From an uncultured Clostridia bacterium (GTDB taxonomy: Bacteria; Bacillota; Clostridia; Christensenellales; Aristaeellaceae), in contig CAMHSI010000014.1 of the NCBI GenBank assembly GCA_946187775.1, positions 1-34,497 of the forward strand: a DNA stretch of 34,497 nt. The letters are read 5' to 3'. Position 1 is the first letter of the stretch; every line of letters begins with the position of its first letter. The notes below the pieces were generated by a model, which saw only the letters and a program-made list of their open reading frames with translations, did no database searches and was not told the DNA's origin. The position numbers were made by a program, and so were the translations under genes. Shown in pieces: positions 16,533 through 24,303 of the stretch.

Positions 16533-17837
16533 ATGCATCGTACGCGTTCTGCGGCGGCGCTGCTCGCCGCGTTGATTCTGCTCTTTTCCGCCGCCTTTGC
16601 GGAGGAATCCGGCCTGGAGGTGGAGGAGATCTCCATCGAAACCCTCCAGGAGGATCCCCAGGCCGAAGCGGAGGAAACCGCCGGCCCGGAGGTTTTCACC
16701 CCTTCCCACGGGAGTCCCTGGGACCATGACCTCGGTTCCTCCTACTGGACCACCCCCATGGATATCACCGATACAGAAGCCGTCTGGAACATGCTCATGG
16801 AGCCCATCACCGTGGTGGACCTGGGCAATGTCAAGGGCCGCAACTTCTCCCAGCGCACCAAGATGAACATCTATATGTACAAGGAGCCGGATGAGAATTC
16901 CAAAATCGTCGGCGAGGTTACCAACCTTTCCCAGGGCCTGCGGGTCATTGAACACCTGGACAACGGCTGGTCCCTGGTGGAATGCTACTCCAGCTCCTTC
17001 GCCAATCATCCCAAAACGGTCATCTCCGCCTGGAACATCCTGGTCAGCGGCTATGTGGAATCCAAATACCTGACCCAGGTGCAGCCTACAGACCAGCTGG
17101 CCCTGGTGGTGGACAAGCTTGCCCAGCGCCTCTACGTCTTTGTGGAGGGCAAAATGGTGGCCGAGCTTCTCTGCTCCACCGGACTGGTGCAGAAGAACAA
17201 CGACGGCAAATACCAGCCCTACAACGAAACCCGCTCCGGCGAGTTCCTCGTCATCAATATGACCGGCAGCCTCACCAGCGACCGGCTCATCTGCTCCTAC
17301 GCCATGCGCTTCAACGCCGGGGACGAGATCCATGAGGTGCCCCACGCGGTGGACAAGCGGGACGGCTCCTTCAAGTACAACTCCACCGAGCCCTCCCTGG
17401 GCTCCAAGAAGAGCCACGGCTGCATCCGGGTGCAGCGGCTTTCCAATCCGGAAGGGATCAATATGAAGTGGATCTACAACCGGATCCGCAGCAAGGACCT
17501 GTGCGGCAAGGTCAAGATCGTCATCTGGGAAGACTGGCAGGGCCGGCAGCTGCCCGTTCCGGATCCGGACACGGTGCTGTATTACAATCCCAACAAGGGG
17601 CAGTACTACCACAGCGCCGAGCACTGCAACATGGCGTCCAAAATCACCTTTACCCCCTTCCTGTATTCCCAGCTGGACGAAGGGGATTTCGCGAAGCTGA
17701 AGCCCTGCAATTTCTGCGCCCCGGCCCGCCGCGTGGCGGATATCGAGGCCGTCAACGCCGTCTACGCCCCCGGCGGGGACCACGAGGAGCTCCTCAACAA
17801 ACTCCGCCAGGGATACTACGACTACCTGGCGGAGTAA
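16533..17837 (+). CDS. Secreted L,D-transpeptidase (YkuD) with SH3-like and C-terminal Cys-rich domains
   Basis: This 434-residue protein has a signal peptide (about 1-23, ending AAFAEE). An SH3b-like region lies at about 108-185, and a YkuD L,D-transpeptidase domain at about 188-332. The catalytic motif SHGCIRV contains His295 and Cys297, as in active enzymes that form 3-3 peptidoglycan cross-links or attach proteins to the wall. A further domain (about 350-398) has the pattern YYHSAEHC...PCNFC with His360, Cys365, Cys392 and Cys395. That spacing resembles the small Cys/His metal-binding modules found at the ends of some secreted nucleases and metallo-beta-lactamase-fold proteins. AAGGAG lies 7 bases before the ATG. 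It acts outside the membrane in the cell wall. The downstream foldase and membrane-protein genes have their own promoter. Confidence 0.9.
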   Translation: MHRTRSAAALLAALILLFSAAFAEESGLEVEEISIETLQEDPQAEAEETAGPEVFTPSHGSPWDHDLGSSYWTTPMDITDTEAVWNMLMEPITVVDLGNVKGRNFSQRTKMNIYMYKEPDENSKIVGEVTNLSQGLRVIEHLDNGWSLVECYSSSFANHPKTVISAWNILVSGYVESKYLTQVQPTDQLALVVDKLAQRLYVFVEGKMVAELLCSTGLVQKNNDGKYQPYNETRSGEFLVINMTGSLTSDRLICSYAMRFNAGDEIHEVPHAVDKRDGSFKYNSTEPSLGSKKSHGCIRVQRLSNPEGINMKWIYNRIRSKDLCGKVKIVIWEDWQGRQLPVPDPDTVLYYNPNKGQYYHSAEHCNMASKITFTPFLYSQLDEGDFAKLKPCNFCAPARRVADIEAVNAVYAPGGDHEELLNKLRQGYYDYLAE

Positions 17838-17872
17838 CCCGGCCGTTCCCCGGAGGCAGGGCGTTTTTCTCC

Positions 17873-17901
17873 TTGCCCTTCCCTTCCGGGTTTGATATAA
17901 T
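17873..17901 (+). promoter_or_regulatory. Promoter of the foldase/DUF975 unit
   Basis: TTGCCC (17873-17878) and TATAAT (17896-17901) are 17 bases apart. The box ends 42 bases before the ATG at 17944. Confidence 0.7.
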
Positions 17902-17943
17902 GGCAAAAGTGTTCCGAATACTTTAATGAATGGAGAGGTTTCC

Positions 17944-19296
17944 ATGAAAAAGAAAGCTTTACTGGCCGTTCTCATGGCCATGACCCTGCTGCTGTCCTCC
18001 TGTGCCCTCATTAAGAAGGACGCGGCTGTGGACGCGGCCACCGTAATCCTGACGATGGGTGACAAGCAGGTCACCAAGGCGGAAGTCCAGGAGCAGGTGC
18101 AGAACGTGCTGGCTGAAATGAGTCAGTATTACGCAATGTACGGAAGCACCCTGGATATCACGGATCCGGAGATCCTTGCCTCCGCGCAGAATACCGCCGT
18201 TACCCGCATGAAGCAGGATATGGCCCTGCATGCCAAGGCTGTTGAGCTCGGGCTGGACCAGCTCACGGAAGAAGAAGCCGCCAAGGTAAAGGAAGACGCG
18301 GAAAGCAGCTGGGAAAGCGCGAAATCCTATGTCCAGAACTACTACCTGGACGAGGAGCAGAAGGCCCTCGAGGGCGAAGAGCTGGACAAGGCCATCCTCG
18401 CGAAGCTGGACGAGCTGGGCGTCAAATTCGAGGATTACGAAACCCAGGCCAAAGACCTTGCCGTGGATAACAAGCTGCGGGAATACGTCGTGAAGGATGT
18501 GGCCGTCACCGATGAAGAAGTGAAGGCCGATTACGACAGTAAGGTCGCTGCCGATGAGGAAAAGTACAAGGAAGACGCTCCCTCCTGGGTCTCCGCGGCC
18601 CGGAACGGCTCCGCCCTGTATTACACCCCCGCCGGCGTCCGCCGCGTGAAGCAGATCCTCCTGAAGTTCAAGGCCGACGACCAGACCGCCATTGACGATG
18701 TAAACAAGCGGATCTCCGAAGCCCAGAGCAAGGTCAACGCTGCCCAGCAGATCCTGGACGACGCCGAAGCCTCCGAAGAGGACAAAACCAAGGCGGAAGC
18801 GGATAAAGCCGCCGCCCAGGCGGAGCTGGACACCGCCAATGCCGACCTGAAAGCCGCCACCGACAAGGCATTCGAAAACCTCGATGCCGATGCCGATGCG
18901 GTGCTGGCAGCCCTGGATGCCGATCCGGACAGCTGGGATAAGCTCATGGAGGAAAAGAACGAGGATCCCGGCATGAAGGCCGGCGCCGTCAACGCTGAAA
19001 AGGGCTACCCCGTCTGCGAAGGCATGACCGGCTTTGATACCGCGTTTGTGGACGCGGCCCTGGCCCTGAAGTCCGTCGGCGAGCATTCCGGCAAGGTCCG
19101 GGGCGAAACCTACGGCTACTACATCATCCGCTACAACAGCGATGAAACCGAAGGCCCCGTTGATTTCGAATCCGTGAAGGAATCCATCAGCAGCAGCCTC
19201 CTCACCACGAAGCAGAATGAAGCCTACACCGCCGCCGTCGAGCAGTGGGTCAGCGAAGCCGGCATCAAGGAAAACCTGGGAGCCCTGAAAGACTGA
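17944..19296 (+). CDS. PrsA-like foldase lipoprotein with coiled-coil insertion in the parvulin domain
   Basis: This 450-residue lipoprotein has the lipobox LSSC with Cys20 as the lipidation site, so it should be anchored on the outer face of the membrane. Residues about 30-185 form the SurA/PrsA-type helical chaperone region. The parvulin (PpiC) domain starts near 232 (VRRVKQILLKF) and resumes at about 315-400 (DPDSWDKLMEEKNEDPG ... YGYYIIRYNSD). Between the halves lies an Ala/Asp/Glu/Lys-rich helix-forming insert of about 70 residues (243-312), with heptad-like repeats such as AEADKAAAQAELDTANADL. PrsA proteins help exported proteins fold after translocation. The start at 17944 fits GGAGAGG 5 bases upstream and the lipoprotein signal. 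Whether the split domain still has isomerase activity is unknown. Confidence 0.88.
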   Translation: MKKKALLAVLMAMTLLLSSCALIKKDAAVDAATVILTMGDKQVTKAEVQEQVQNVLAEMSQYYAMYGSTLDITDPEILASAQNTAVTRMKQDMALHAKAVELGLDQLTEEEAAKVKEDAESSWESAKSYVQNYYLDEEQKALEGEELDKAILAKLDELGVKFEDYETQAKDLAVDNKLREYVVKDVAVTDEEVKADYDSKVAADEEKYKEDAPSWVSAARNGSALYYTPAGVRRVKQILLKFKADDQTAIDDVNKRISEAQSKVNAAQQILDDAEASEEDKTKAEADKAAAQAELDTANADLKAATDKAFENLDADADAVLAALDADPDSWDKLMEEKNEDPGMKAGAVNAEKGYPVCEGMTGFDTAFVDAALALKSVGEHSGKVRGETYGYYIIRYNSDETEGPVDFESVKESISSSLLTTKQNEAYTAAVEQWVSEAGIKENLGALKD

Positions 19297-19297
19297 T

Positions 19298-20230
19298 ATG
19301 TTATTCTCTTCCGTATTTAAGGCAAAAGCACGCGCGGTCCTCCAGCAGCACTGGCAGACCGCGCTGCTTATTGCCCTGATTGTAAATCTTCCTTCCCTCC
19401 TGGTGCAGGGCGTCGGCGCCTTCACCCACAGCGATCCGATGCTGCGCCTGGAGAACCTGCTGATGGAAGCCTCCCGGAGCTCCGCCGCCCTGAACGCCTT
19501 TCCGGAAACGGTGCGCGCCATGCTCTCGGAAACCGGCGTCCTGGTGATCTCCGGCCTTTCCGTGCTGGCCTGGCTGGTAACCCCTGCCCTCTCCCTGGGC
19601 ATGAACCACTGGACCCTGGACCGGATCCGCGGCGAGGAAGAGCCCGTGTCCACCGTCCTCAGCCGCCTGGGAATCTTCCTGAAGGGCATCGGCCTGCGGA
19701 TAATGACTGCCCTCCGGGTGCTGCTGTGGATGCTGCCTGGCGTCGCGGTCTTTGTCCTGGCCATGATTCCCCTCTGGCGGGCGGACGCGTCCTCCGCCCA
19801 GTCGGTGCTTTCTGCCGCCAACACCAGCATGATGCTCATGTATTTCGCCTTGCTGGCCATGCTTGTGCTGGGCCTCATGGGCTACCTGCGGTATGCCCTG
19901 GCGGACCTGATCCTGGCGGATGAGCCGCAGGAGCGGGTGCTTTCCTGCCTCCGCCGCAGCAAAACCCTGATGAGCGGGCGCACCGGCGCCCTGCTGGGCC
20001 TGATGGTCAGCTTTATCCTCTGGTATTTCCTCGTCAGTATCGCGGCCACCTTTGCCGCCGAAATCGCCGGGGATGTGGCAGGCCTCCTCATCCAGATGCT
20101 GGGAAGCCTGTTTATCAGCGTATACATGCTCACCTCCCGGGCCGTCTTCTATGAAGCCCTGCGGACCGCCCCCCTGGGCGCCTCCCCGGAGCCGCCTGCG
20201 GAAGAGCCTCCCGAGGATCTCCTGGGATAA
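19298..20230 (+). CDS. DUF975-family integral membrane protein
   Basis: This 310-residue membrane protein has about six hydrophobic segments, including ALLIALIVNLPSLLVQG, VLLWMLPGVAVFVLAMIPL and LLGLMVSFILWYFLVSIAA. Its N-terminal KAKARAVLQQHWQTALLIALIV and the pattern SLGMNHWTLDRIRGEE followed by LADEPQERVLSCLRRSKTLMSGR match the DUF975 layout. Its function is unknown; relatives are common in Firmicutes. The ATG lies 1 base after the stop of the foldase gene, so the two are translated together. The Pro/Glu-rich C-terminus (ASPEPPAEEPPED) is probably cytoplasmic. Confidence 0.75.
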   Translation: MLFSSVFKAKARAVLQQHWQTALLIALIVNLPSLLVQGVGAFTHSDPMLRLENLLMEASRSSAALNAFPETVRAMLSETGVLVISGLSVLAWLVTPALSLGMNHWTLDRIRGEEEPVSTVLSRLGIFLKGIGLRIMTALRVLLWMLPGVAVFVLAMIPLWRADASSAQSVLSAANTSMMLMYFALLAMLVLGLMGYLRYALADLILADEPQERVLSCLRRSKTLMSGRTGALLGLMVSFILWYFLVSIAATFAAEIAGDVAGLLIQMLGSLFISVYMLTSRAVFYEALRTAPLGASPEPPAEEPPEDLLG

Positions 20231-20260
20231 CCCTTTCCCGGATTATACAAAGCCCATGCC

Positions 20261-20298
20261 AAAGAGTGCATTTTTTTCGTCGGAAAATGCACTCTTTT
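20261..20298. terminator. Strong terminator after the DUF975 gene, possibly bidirectional
   Basis: A 14-base-pair perfect stem, AAAGAGTGCATTTT (20261-20274) with its complement (20284-20297), encloses a 9-base loop. The plus strand ends TTTT. The minus strand also ends in a short T run, but no minus-strand gene reads into it. Confidence 0.85.
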
Positions 20299-20308
20299 CG
20301 TATTCTCC

Positions 20309-20338
20309 TTGCCTTTTGCCTGCTGACCCGGGTATAAT
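20309..20338 (+). promoter_or_regulatory. Promoter of the aminotransferase unit
   Basis: TTGCCT (20309-20314) and TATAAT (20333-20338) are 18 bases apart, 36 bases before the ATG at 20375. Confidence 0.7.
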
Positions 20339-20374
20339 ACAGGGCATGATTCATGGATGACAGGAGGCTGTTTT

Positions 20375-21574
20375 ATGGCTCTTTCGATTTCCCACCGCTG
20401 TCTCAACATCGCCCCTTCCCTCACGCTGCAGATCGACACCCGGGCCAAGGAAATGGCCGCTTCCGGGCTGAATGTCATCGGCTTCGGTGCCGGCGAGCCT
20501 GATTTCCCGACCCCGCCGCATATCTGCGCCGCCGCGAAGGAAGCCCTGGACCTTGGGTTGACGCGGTATACTCCCGTCGCCGGAACCATGGAGCTTCGTA
20601 TGGCCATCACCCGTAAAATGGAGCGGGATCACGGGCTCACCTATTCCCCCCAGGAAATCCTCGTCTCCAATGGCGCAAAGCATTCACTTTTCAATATTTT
20701 CCAGACGATTCTCGATCCCGGGGACGAGGTCCTGATCCCGACTCCCTGCTGGGTCTCCTATCCCGAGCTGGTCCGCATGGCCGGCGGCGTTCCGGTTTTC
20801 ATCCCCACGGATGAGGAAAACCGCTTCATCCCCAGCAACCGGGACATTGCCTCCCGCGTCACCCGGCGCACCAAGGCCATCATCATTACCTCCCCCTCCA
20901 ACCCCAACGGCTCCGCCTGGTCCCGGGAGCAGCTCCAGTTCGTGGGCAACCTGGCCGTTACCCACCCCTTCTACATCGTCTCTGATGAGATTTACGAGAA
21001 GCTGCTCTATGACGGAAGGGAGCACCTTTCCATCGCCCAGCTGGGTGAGCAGATCAAGGAGCAGACCTTTATCGTCAACGGCGTCAGCAAGGCGTACGCC
21101 ATGACCGGCTGGCGCATCGGCTACTGCGCGGCCCCCCGCCGGGAAATCGCCGCCATGAGCGCCTTCCAGTCCCAGGCCACCAGCAACGCCAACTCCATCG
21201 CCCAGCACGCCGCGGCCGTGGCCCTGGACGGGGACCAGAGCTGCGTGGAGGCAATGCGGGACCAGTTCCAGCACCGCCGGGATGTCATGGTGGAAGGAAT
21301 CAACCGCATCAACGGCATCAGCTGCCTGAAGCCCGAGGGTGCCTTCTATGTGATGATGAACATCCGCTCCCTCCTGGGCCGCCGCTTCAACGGCCGCACC
21401 CTCGAGGATTCCATGGACTTCGCCGAGCTGCTCCTGGCGGAGAAGCACGTGGCCGTGGTTCCCGGCATCGCCTTTGAGGCCGAGGGCTTCTGCCGCCTGT
21501 CCTACGCCATTTCCGCCGAGCGCATCGAGGAAGGCCTTTCCCGCATCGAAGACTTTATCAGCGAACTCAAGTAA
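20375..21574 (+). CDS. aspB: Class I aminotransferase, aspartate type
   Basis: This 399-residue PLP enzyme belongs to the AspB-like subgroup of class I aminotransferases. Visible signatures are FGAGEPDFPTP (37-47), Asn178 in TSPSNPNGSAW, Asp204 and Tyr207 in IVSDEIYEKLLYDG, and Lys239 in NGVSKAYAMTGWRIGY, which forms the Schiff base with PLP. The likely reaction is transfer of the amino group between glutamate and oxaloacetate. The start at 20375 is preferred over 20357 because AGGAGG lies 7 bases upstream and the family begins here. It is followed after 12 bases by an HMGL-family synthase that may make citrate. The pair would then link oxaloacetate, 2-oxoglutarate, glutamate and aspartate. 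The substrate could also be another amino acid, since this subgroup is broad. Confidence 0.88.
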   Translation: MALSISHRCLNIAPSLTLQIDTRAKEMAASGLNVIGFGAGEPDFPTPPHICAAAKEALDLGLTRYTPVAGTMELRMAITRKMERDHGLTYSPQEILVSNGAKHSLFNIFQTILDPGDEVLIPTPCWVSYPELVRMAGGVPVFIPTDEENRFIPSNRDIASRVTRRTKAIIITSPSNPNGSAWSREQLQFVGNLAVTHPFYIVSDEIYEKLLYDGREHLSIAQLGEQIKEQTFIVNGVSKAYAMTGWRIGYCAAPRREIAAMSAFQSQATSNANSIAQHAAAVALDGDQSCVEAMRDQFQHRRDVMVEGINRINGISCLKPEGAFYVMMNIRSLLGRRFNGRTLEDSMDFAELLLAEKHVAVVPGIAFEAEGFCRLSYAISAERIEEGLSRIEDFISELK

Positions 21575-21586
21575 CAGGAGAATGAA

Positions 21587-22981
21587 ATGCTTAAATTTGA
21601 CAATACCACCAACCTGCTGATGCAGGCCAAGTACCACTATTCCCTCCAGGACGTGTCCGAGCCGAACCTGTACCGTGAAATCTACGACTATTCCCACATC
21701 CCGAAGGTCGCCTTCAACATGCGCCACGTGCCCATGCAGATGCCCGACAAGATCTGGATGACCGATACCACCTTCCGTGACGGGCAGCAGTCCGTCAGCC
21801 CCTTCACCCCGGAGCAGATCCTGCATCTCTTCAAGCTCATGAGCCGCCTGGGCGGCCCCAACGGCATGATCCGCCAGAGCGAGTTCTTCCTGTACACCGA
21901 AAACGACCAGAAAGCCCTCCAGCTCTGCCGGGACGAGGGGCTCCGCTTCCCGGAGATCACCTCCTGGATCCGGGCCAATGAAAAGGATTTCGAGCTGGTA
22001 AAGCGCTCCGGCGTGGAGGAAACGGGAATCCTCGTTTCCTGCAGCGACTATCATATTTTCAACAAGATGCACCTCACCCGGTCCCAGGCCATGGACAAAT
22101 ACCTGGGTATCGTGAAAACCGCCCTGAGCTACGGGATCCGTCCCCGCTGCCATTTTGAGGATATCACCCGCGCCGATTTCTACGGCTTTGTGGTTCCCTT
22201 TGCCACCGAGCTCATGAAGCTCTCCCGGGAAAGCGGCATCCCCATCAAGATCCGCGCCTGCGACACCATGGGCTACGGCGTCAGCTATCCCGGTGCCGCC
22301 CTCCCCCGCAGCGTTCCCGGCATCATCTACGGCCTGCGCCACTATGCGGAGGTGCCCTCCGAAATGCTGGAATGGCACGGCCATAACGATTTCTACAAGG
22401 TGGTTTCCAACGCCGCCACCGCCTGGATTTACGGCTGCTCCAGCATCAACTGCAGCCTCCTGGGCATCGGCGAGCGCACCGGCAACTGTCCCCTGGAGGC
22501 CATGGCCGTGGAGTATGAATCCCTCCGGGGCGAAACCAACGGCATGGACCTTACCGCCGTCACGGAAATCGCGGACTACATGGAGCGGGAAATCGGCATT
22601 GAAATCAGCCCCCGCCAGCCCTTCGTCGGCCGCCACTTCAATGTGACCCGGGCCGGTATCCATGCCGACGGCATGCTGAAGGACGAAGAGATCTACAATA
22701 TCTTCGATACCGCCGCCATCCTGAACCGTCCCGCCTCCGTGGCCGTGGACAGCCGGGGCGGCACCGCCTCCGTGGCCCACTGGATCAATTCCTACTTCCG
22801 CCTCACCGGGGACAACACCATCGACAAGAGCGATCCCCTGGTGGTGGAGGTCCGCAAAAATGTGGACGCCCTCTACGCGGAAGGCCGCAACACCGTCATG
22901 GGCGACGAGGAATTGGAAGTCATGGTGCGCCGCGCCGATGTGCAGCGGTATGAGCACCTGCTCTTCCACCGGAGCAAGTAA
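21587..22981 (+). CDS. HMGL-like acyl-CoA:2-oxoacid synthase, probable Re-citrate synthase
   Basis: This 464-residue enzyme belongs to the DRE-TIM (HMGL-like) family, with a TIM barrel that condenses an acyl-CoA with a 2-oxo acid. The N-terminal motif is DTTFRDGQQS (60-69), with Arg64 and Asp65, rather than the LeuA-type DTTLRDGEQ. Metal-site histidines lie in HGHNDFY (264-270). GIGERTGNCPLEAM and GIHADGML follow, features of homocitrate and isopropylmalate synthases. It lacks the C-terminal LeuA regulatory domain. From memory, the combination of FRDGQQ and a length near 460 matches clostridial Re-citrate synthase, which replaces normal citrate synthase in glutamate synthesis. The neighbouring aminotransferase supports this. 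AGGAGA lies 6 bases before the ATG. Isopropylmalate or homocitrate synthase activity remains possible. Confidence 0.8.
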   Translation: MLKFDNTTNLLMQAKYHYSLQDVSEPNLYREIYDYSHIPKVAFNMRHVPMQMPDKIWMTDTTFRDGQQSVSPFTPEQILHLFKLMSRLGGPNGMIRQSEFFLYTENDQKALQLCRDEGLRFPEITSWIRANEKDFELVKRSGVEETGILVSCSDYHIFNKMHLTRSQAMDKYLGIVKTALSYGIRPRCHFEDITRADFYGFVVPFATELMKLSRESGIPIKIRACDTMGYGVSYPGAALPRSVPGIIYGLRHYAEVPSEMLEWHGHNDFYKVVSNAATAWIYGCSSINCSLLGIGERTGNCPLEAMAVEYESLRGETNGMDLTAVTEIADYMEREIGIEISPRQPFVGRHFNVTRAGIHADGMLKDEEIYNIFDTAAILNRPASVAVDSRGGTASVAHWINSYFRLTGDNTIDKSDPLVVEVRKNVDALYAEGRNTVMGDEELEVMVRRADVQRYEHLLFHRSK

Positions 22982-23020
22982 AAAAAAAGCAACCTGCGGA
23001 GGAAACTCCGCAGGTTTTTT
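22982..23020. terminator. Bidirectional terminator between the citrate synthase-like gene and tRNA-Leu
   Basis: A 10-base-pair perfect stem, AACCTGCGGA (22991-23000) with TCCGCAGGTT (23007-23016), is followed by six T on the plus strand. On the minus strand it is followed by GC and eight T, using the A run at 22981-22988. It can end both convergent transcripts. Confidence 0.9.
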
Positions 23021-23022
23021 CG

Positions 23023-23105
<83 letters not shown>

Positions 23106-23118
23106 CCGCAACGCAGGA

Positions 23119-23147
23119 ATTATATCATAATCCGGAATCCTTGACAA
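23119..23147 (-). promoter_or_regulatory. Promoter of tRNA-Leu
   Basis: On the minus strand TTGTCA (23142-23147) and TATAAT (23119-23124) have exactly 17 bases between them, 14 bases before the tRNA 5' end. Confidence 0.88.
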
Positions 23148-23179
23148 GGAATCCAACCGGGTTCCGGAGAATAAATATC

Positions 23180-23188
23180 TGTTATGCT
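23180..23188 (+). promoter_or_regulatory. Possible extended -10 promoter of the murG-like gene
   Basis: TGTTATGCT forms an extended -10 element (TG-N-TATGCT), 23 bases before the ATG at 23212. No good -35 is present at 17 bases. The TTGACA at 23141-23146 is too far away for this box and largely coincides with the tRNA promoter on the other strand. Confidence 0.4.
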
Positions 23189-23211
23189 TATTTGAAGGAA
23201 GGAACGTACGG

Positions 23212-24279
23212 ATGAAAAAAATCGTCCTCACCGGCGGGGGCACCCTGGGGCACGTAACGCCCCATCTGGCCCTGATTCCCCGCCTGCTGGAAGAAGGATA
23301 CGAAATTCACTACGTCGGCACGGAAAACGGCATGGAGGCCCCGAAAATGCGCTCCGTCCCCGGCGTCACCTATCACGCGGTCAAAAGCGGAAAGCTCCGC
23401 CGGTATTTTTCCTGGCAGAATTTTACCGACCCCTTCCGGGTCCTGGCCGGCGCTTTCCAGTCCGCACACCTCATGGGAAAGCTGAAGCCCGATGTGGTTT
23501 TTTCCAAGGGCGGCTTCGTGGCGGTTCCCGTGGTGTTCGGCGCCTGGCTCCACCGGATTCCCGTCCTCTGCCATGAAAGCGACCTGACCCCCGGCCTGGC
23601 CAACAAGCTGTGCAAGCCCTTCGCCAGGCGCTTTGCCACCACCTTCCCCGAATGCGCGGAAGCCCTGGGCCCCAAGGCGGAAATGACCGGCACGCCCCTG
23701 CGGCCGGAGCTGTTCTCCGGAAGCCGGGAAAAGGGCCTTTCCCTCCTGGGCTTTGACGGAAGCAAGCCGGTGCTCCTCATGATGGGCGGATCCTCCGGGG
23801 CCCGCAGCGTCAACGACTGCCTCCGCGCCTGCCTCCCCGCCCTCACGGCGGACTTTGATGTGGCCCATATCTGCGGCAAAGGAAATCTCGAGCCCTCCCT
23901 GGAGGGAACCCCCGGATATAAGCAGATCGAGTTCCTGGACGCGGAGCTTCCGGACGTCCTGGCCTGCACCGACCTGGTGCTCAGCCGCGCCGGGGCCAAC
24001 GCCCTCTGCGAATTCCAGGCCCTTGGCCGCCCCATGCTGCTGATTCCCTATCCCAAAGGCGCCAGCCGCGGAGACCAGATCCTCAACGCGAAAAGCCTTG
24101 AAAAGCGCGGGCTCTGCCGCGTCCTCCTGCAGGAGAATATGAATCAGGAATCCCTCACCGCCGCCGTCCGGCAAACCTGGGCAGACCGGGAGGTCCTGGT
24201 GAAGGCCCTGAAGGACGCGCCCCCTGCCGACGGCACCGCCCGGGTGCTTGAAATGATCGAGGAGATCCGGCGTAAATAG
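23212..24279 (+). CDS. murG: MurG-like N-acetylglucosaminyltransferase
   Basis: This 355-residue glycosyltransferase (GT-B fold) matches MurG, which transfers GlcNAc from UDP-GlcNAc to lipid I to make lipid II at the inner face of the membrane. The N-terminal loop TGGGTLGHVTPHLAL (7-21) is the glycine-rich lipid I site. VVFSKGGFVAVPVV and HESDLTPGLANK also match the family. The second domain starts near 184 (LLMMGGSSGARSVN), with LSRAGANALCEFQALGRPMLLIPYP forming the UDP-GlcNAc site. GAAGGAAGG lies upstream of the ATG. The gene stands outside a division/cell-wall cluster and is transcribed alone. It may be the only murG or a second copy, which the window cannot settle. Confidence 0.88.
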   Translation: MKKIVLTGGGTLGHVTPHLALIPRLLEEGYEIHYVGTENGMEAPKMRSVPGVTYHAVKSGKLRRYFSWQNFTDPFRVLAGAFQSAHLMGKLKPDVVFSKGGFVAVPVVFGAWLHRIPVLCHESDLTPGLANKLCKPFARRFATTFPECAEALGPKAEMTGTPLRPELFSGSREKGLSLLGFDGSKPVLLMMGGSSGARSVNDCLRACLPALTADFDVAHICGKGNLEPSLEGTPGYKQIEFLDAELPDVLACTDLVLSRAGANALCEFQALGRPMLLIPYPKGASRGDQILNAKSLEKRGLCRVLLQENMNQESLTAAVRQTWADREVLVKALKDAPPADGTARVLEMIEEIRRK

Positions 24280-24303
24280 CGGATCTCCCCTTCTTTCTTT
24301 TTC
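24261..24303 (+). terminator. Terminator of murG that includes its stop codon
   Basis: A perfect 9-base-pair stem, GGAGATCCG (24261-24269) with CGGATCTCC (24280-24288), is followed by a T-rich tail to 24303. The TAA stop (24277-24279) lies in the loop, so the hairpin overlaps the last codons. The tail reaches the final bases of the convergent VanW gene. Confidence 0.8.

Noticed and set aside
17838-17872. Terminator after the L,D-transpeptidase
   Set aside because: There is a short T run after GGGCG, but I could not find a convincing stem.
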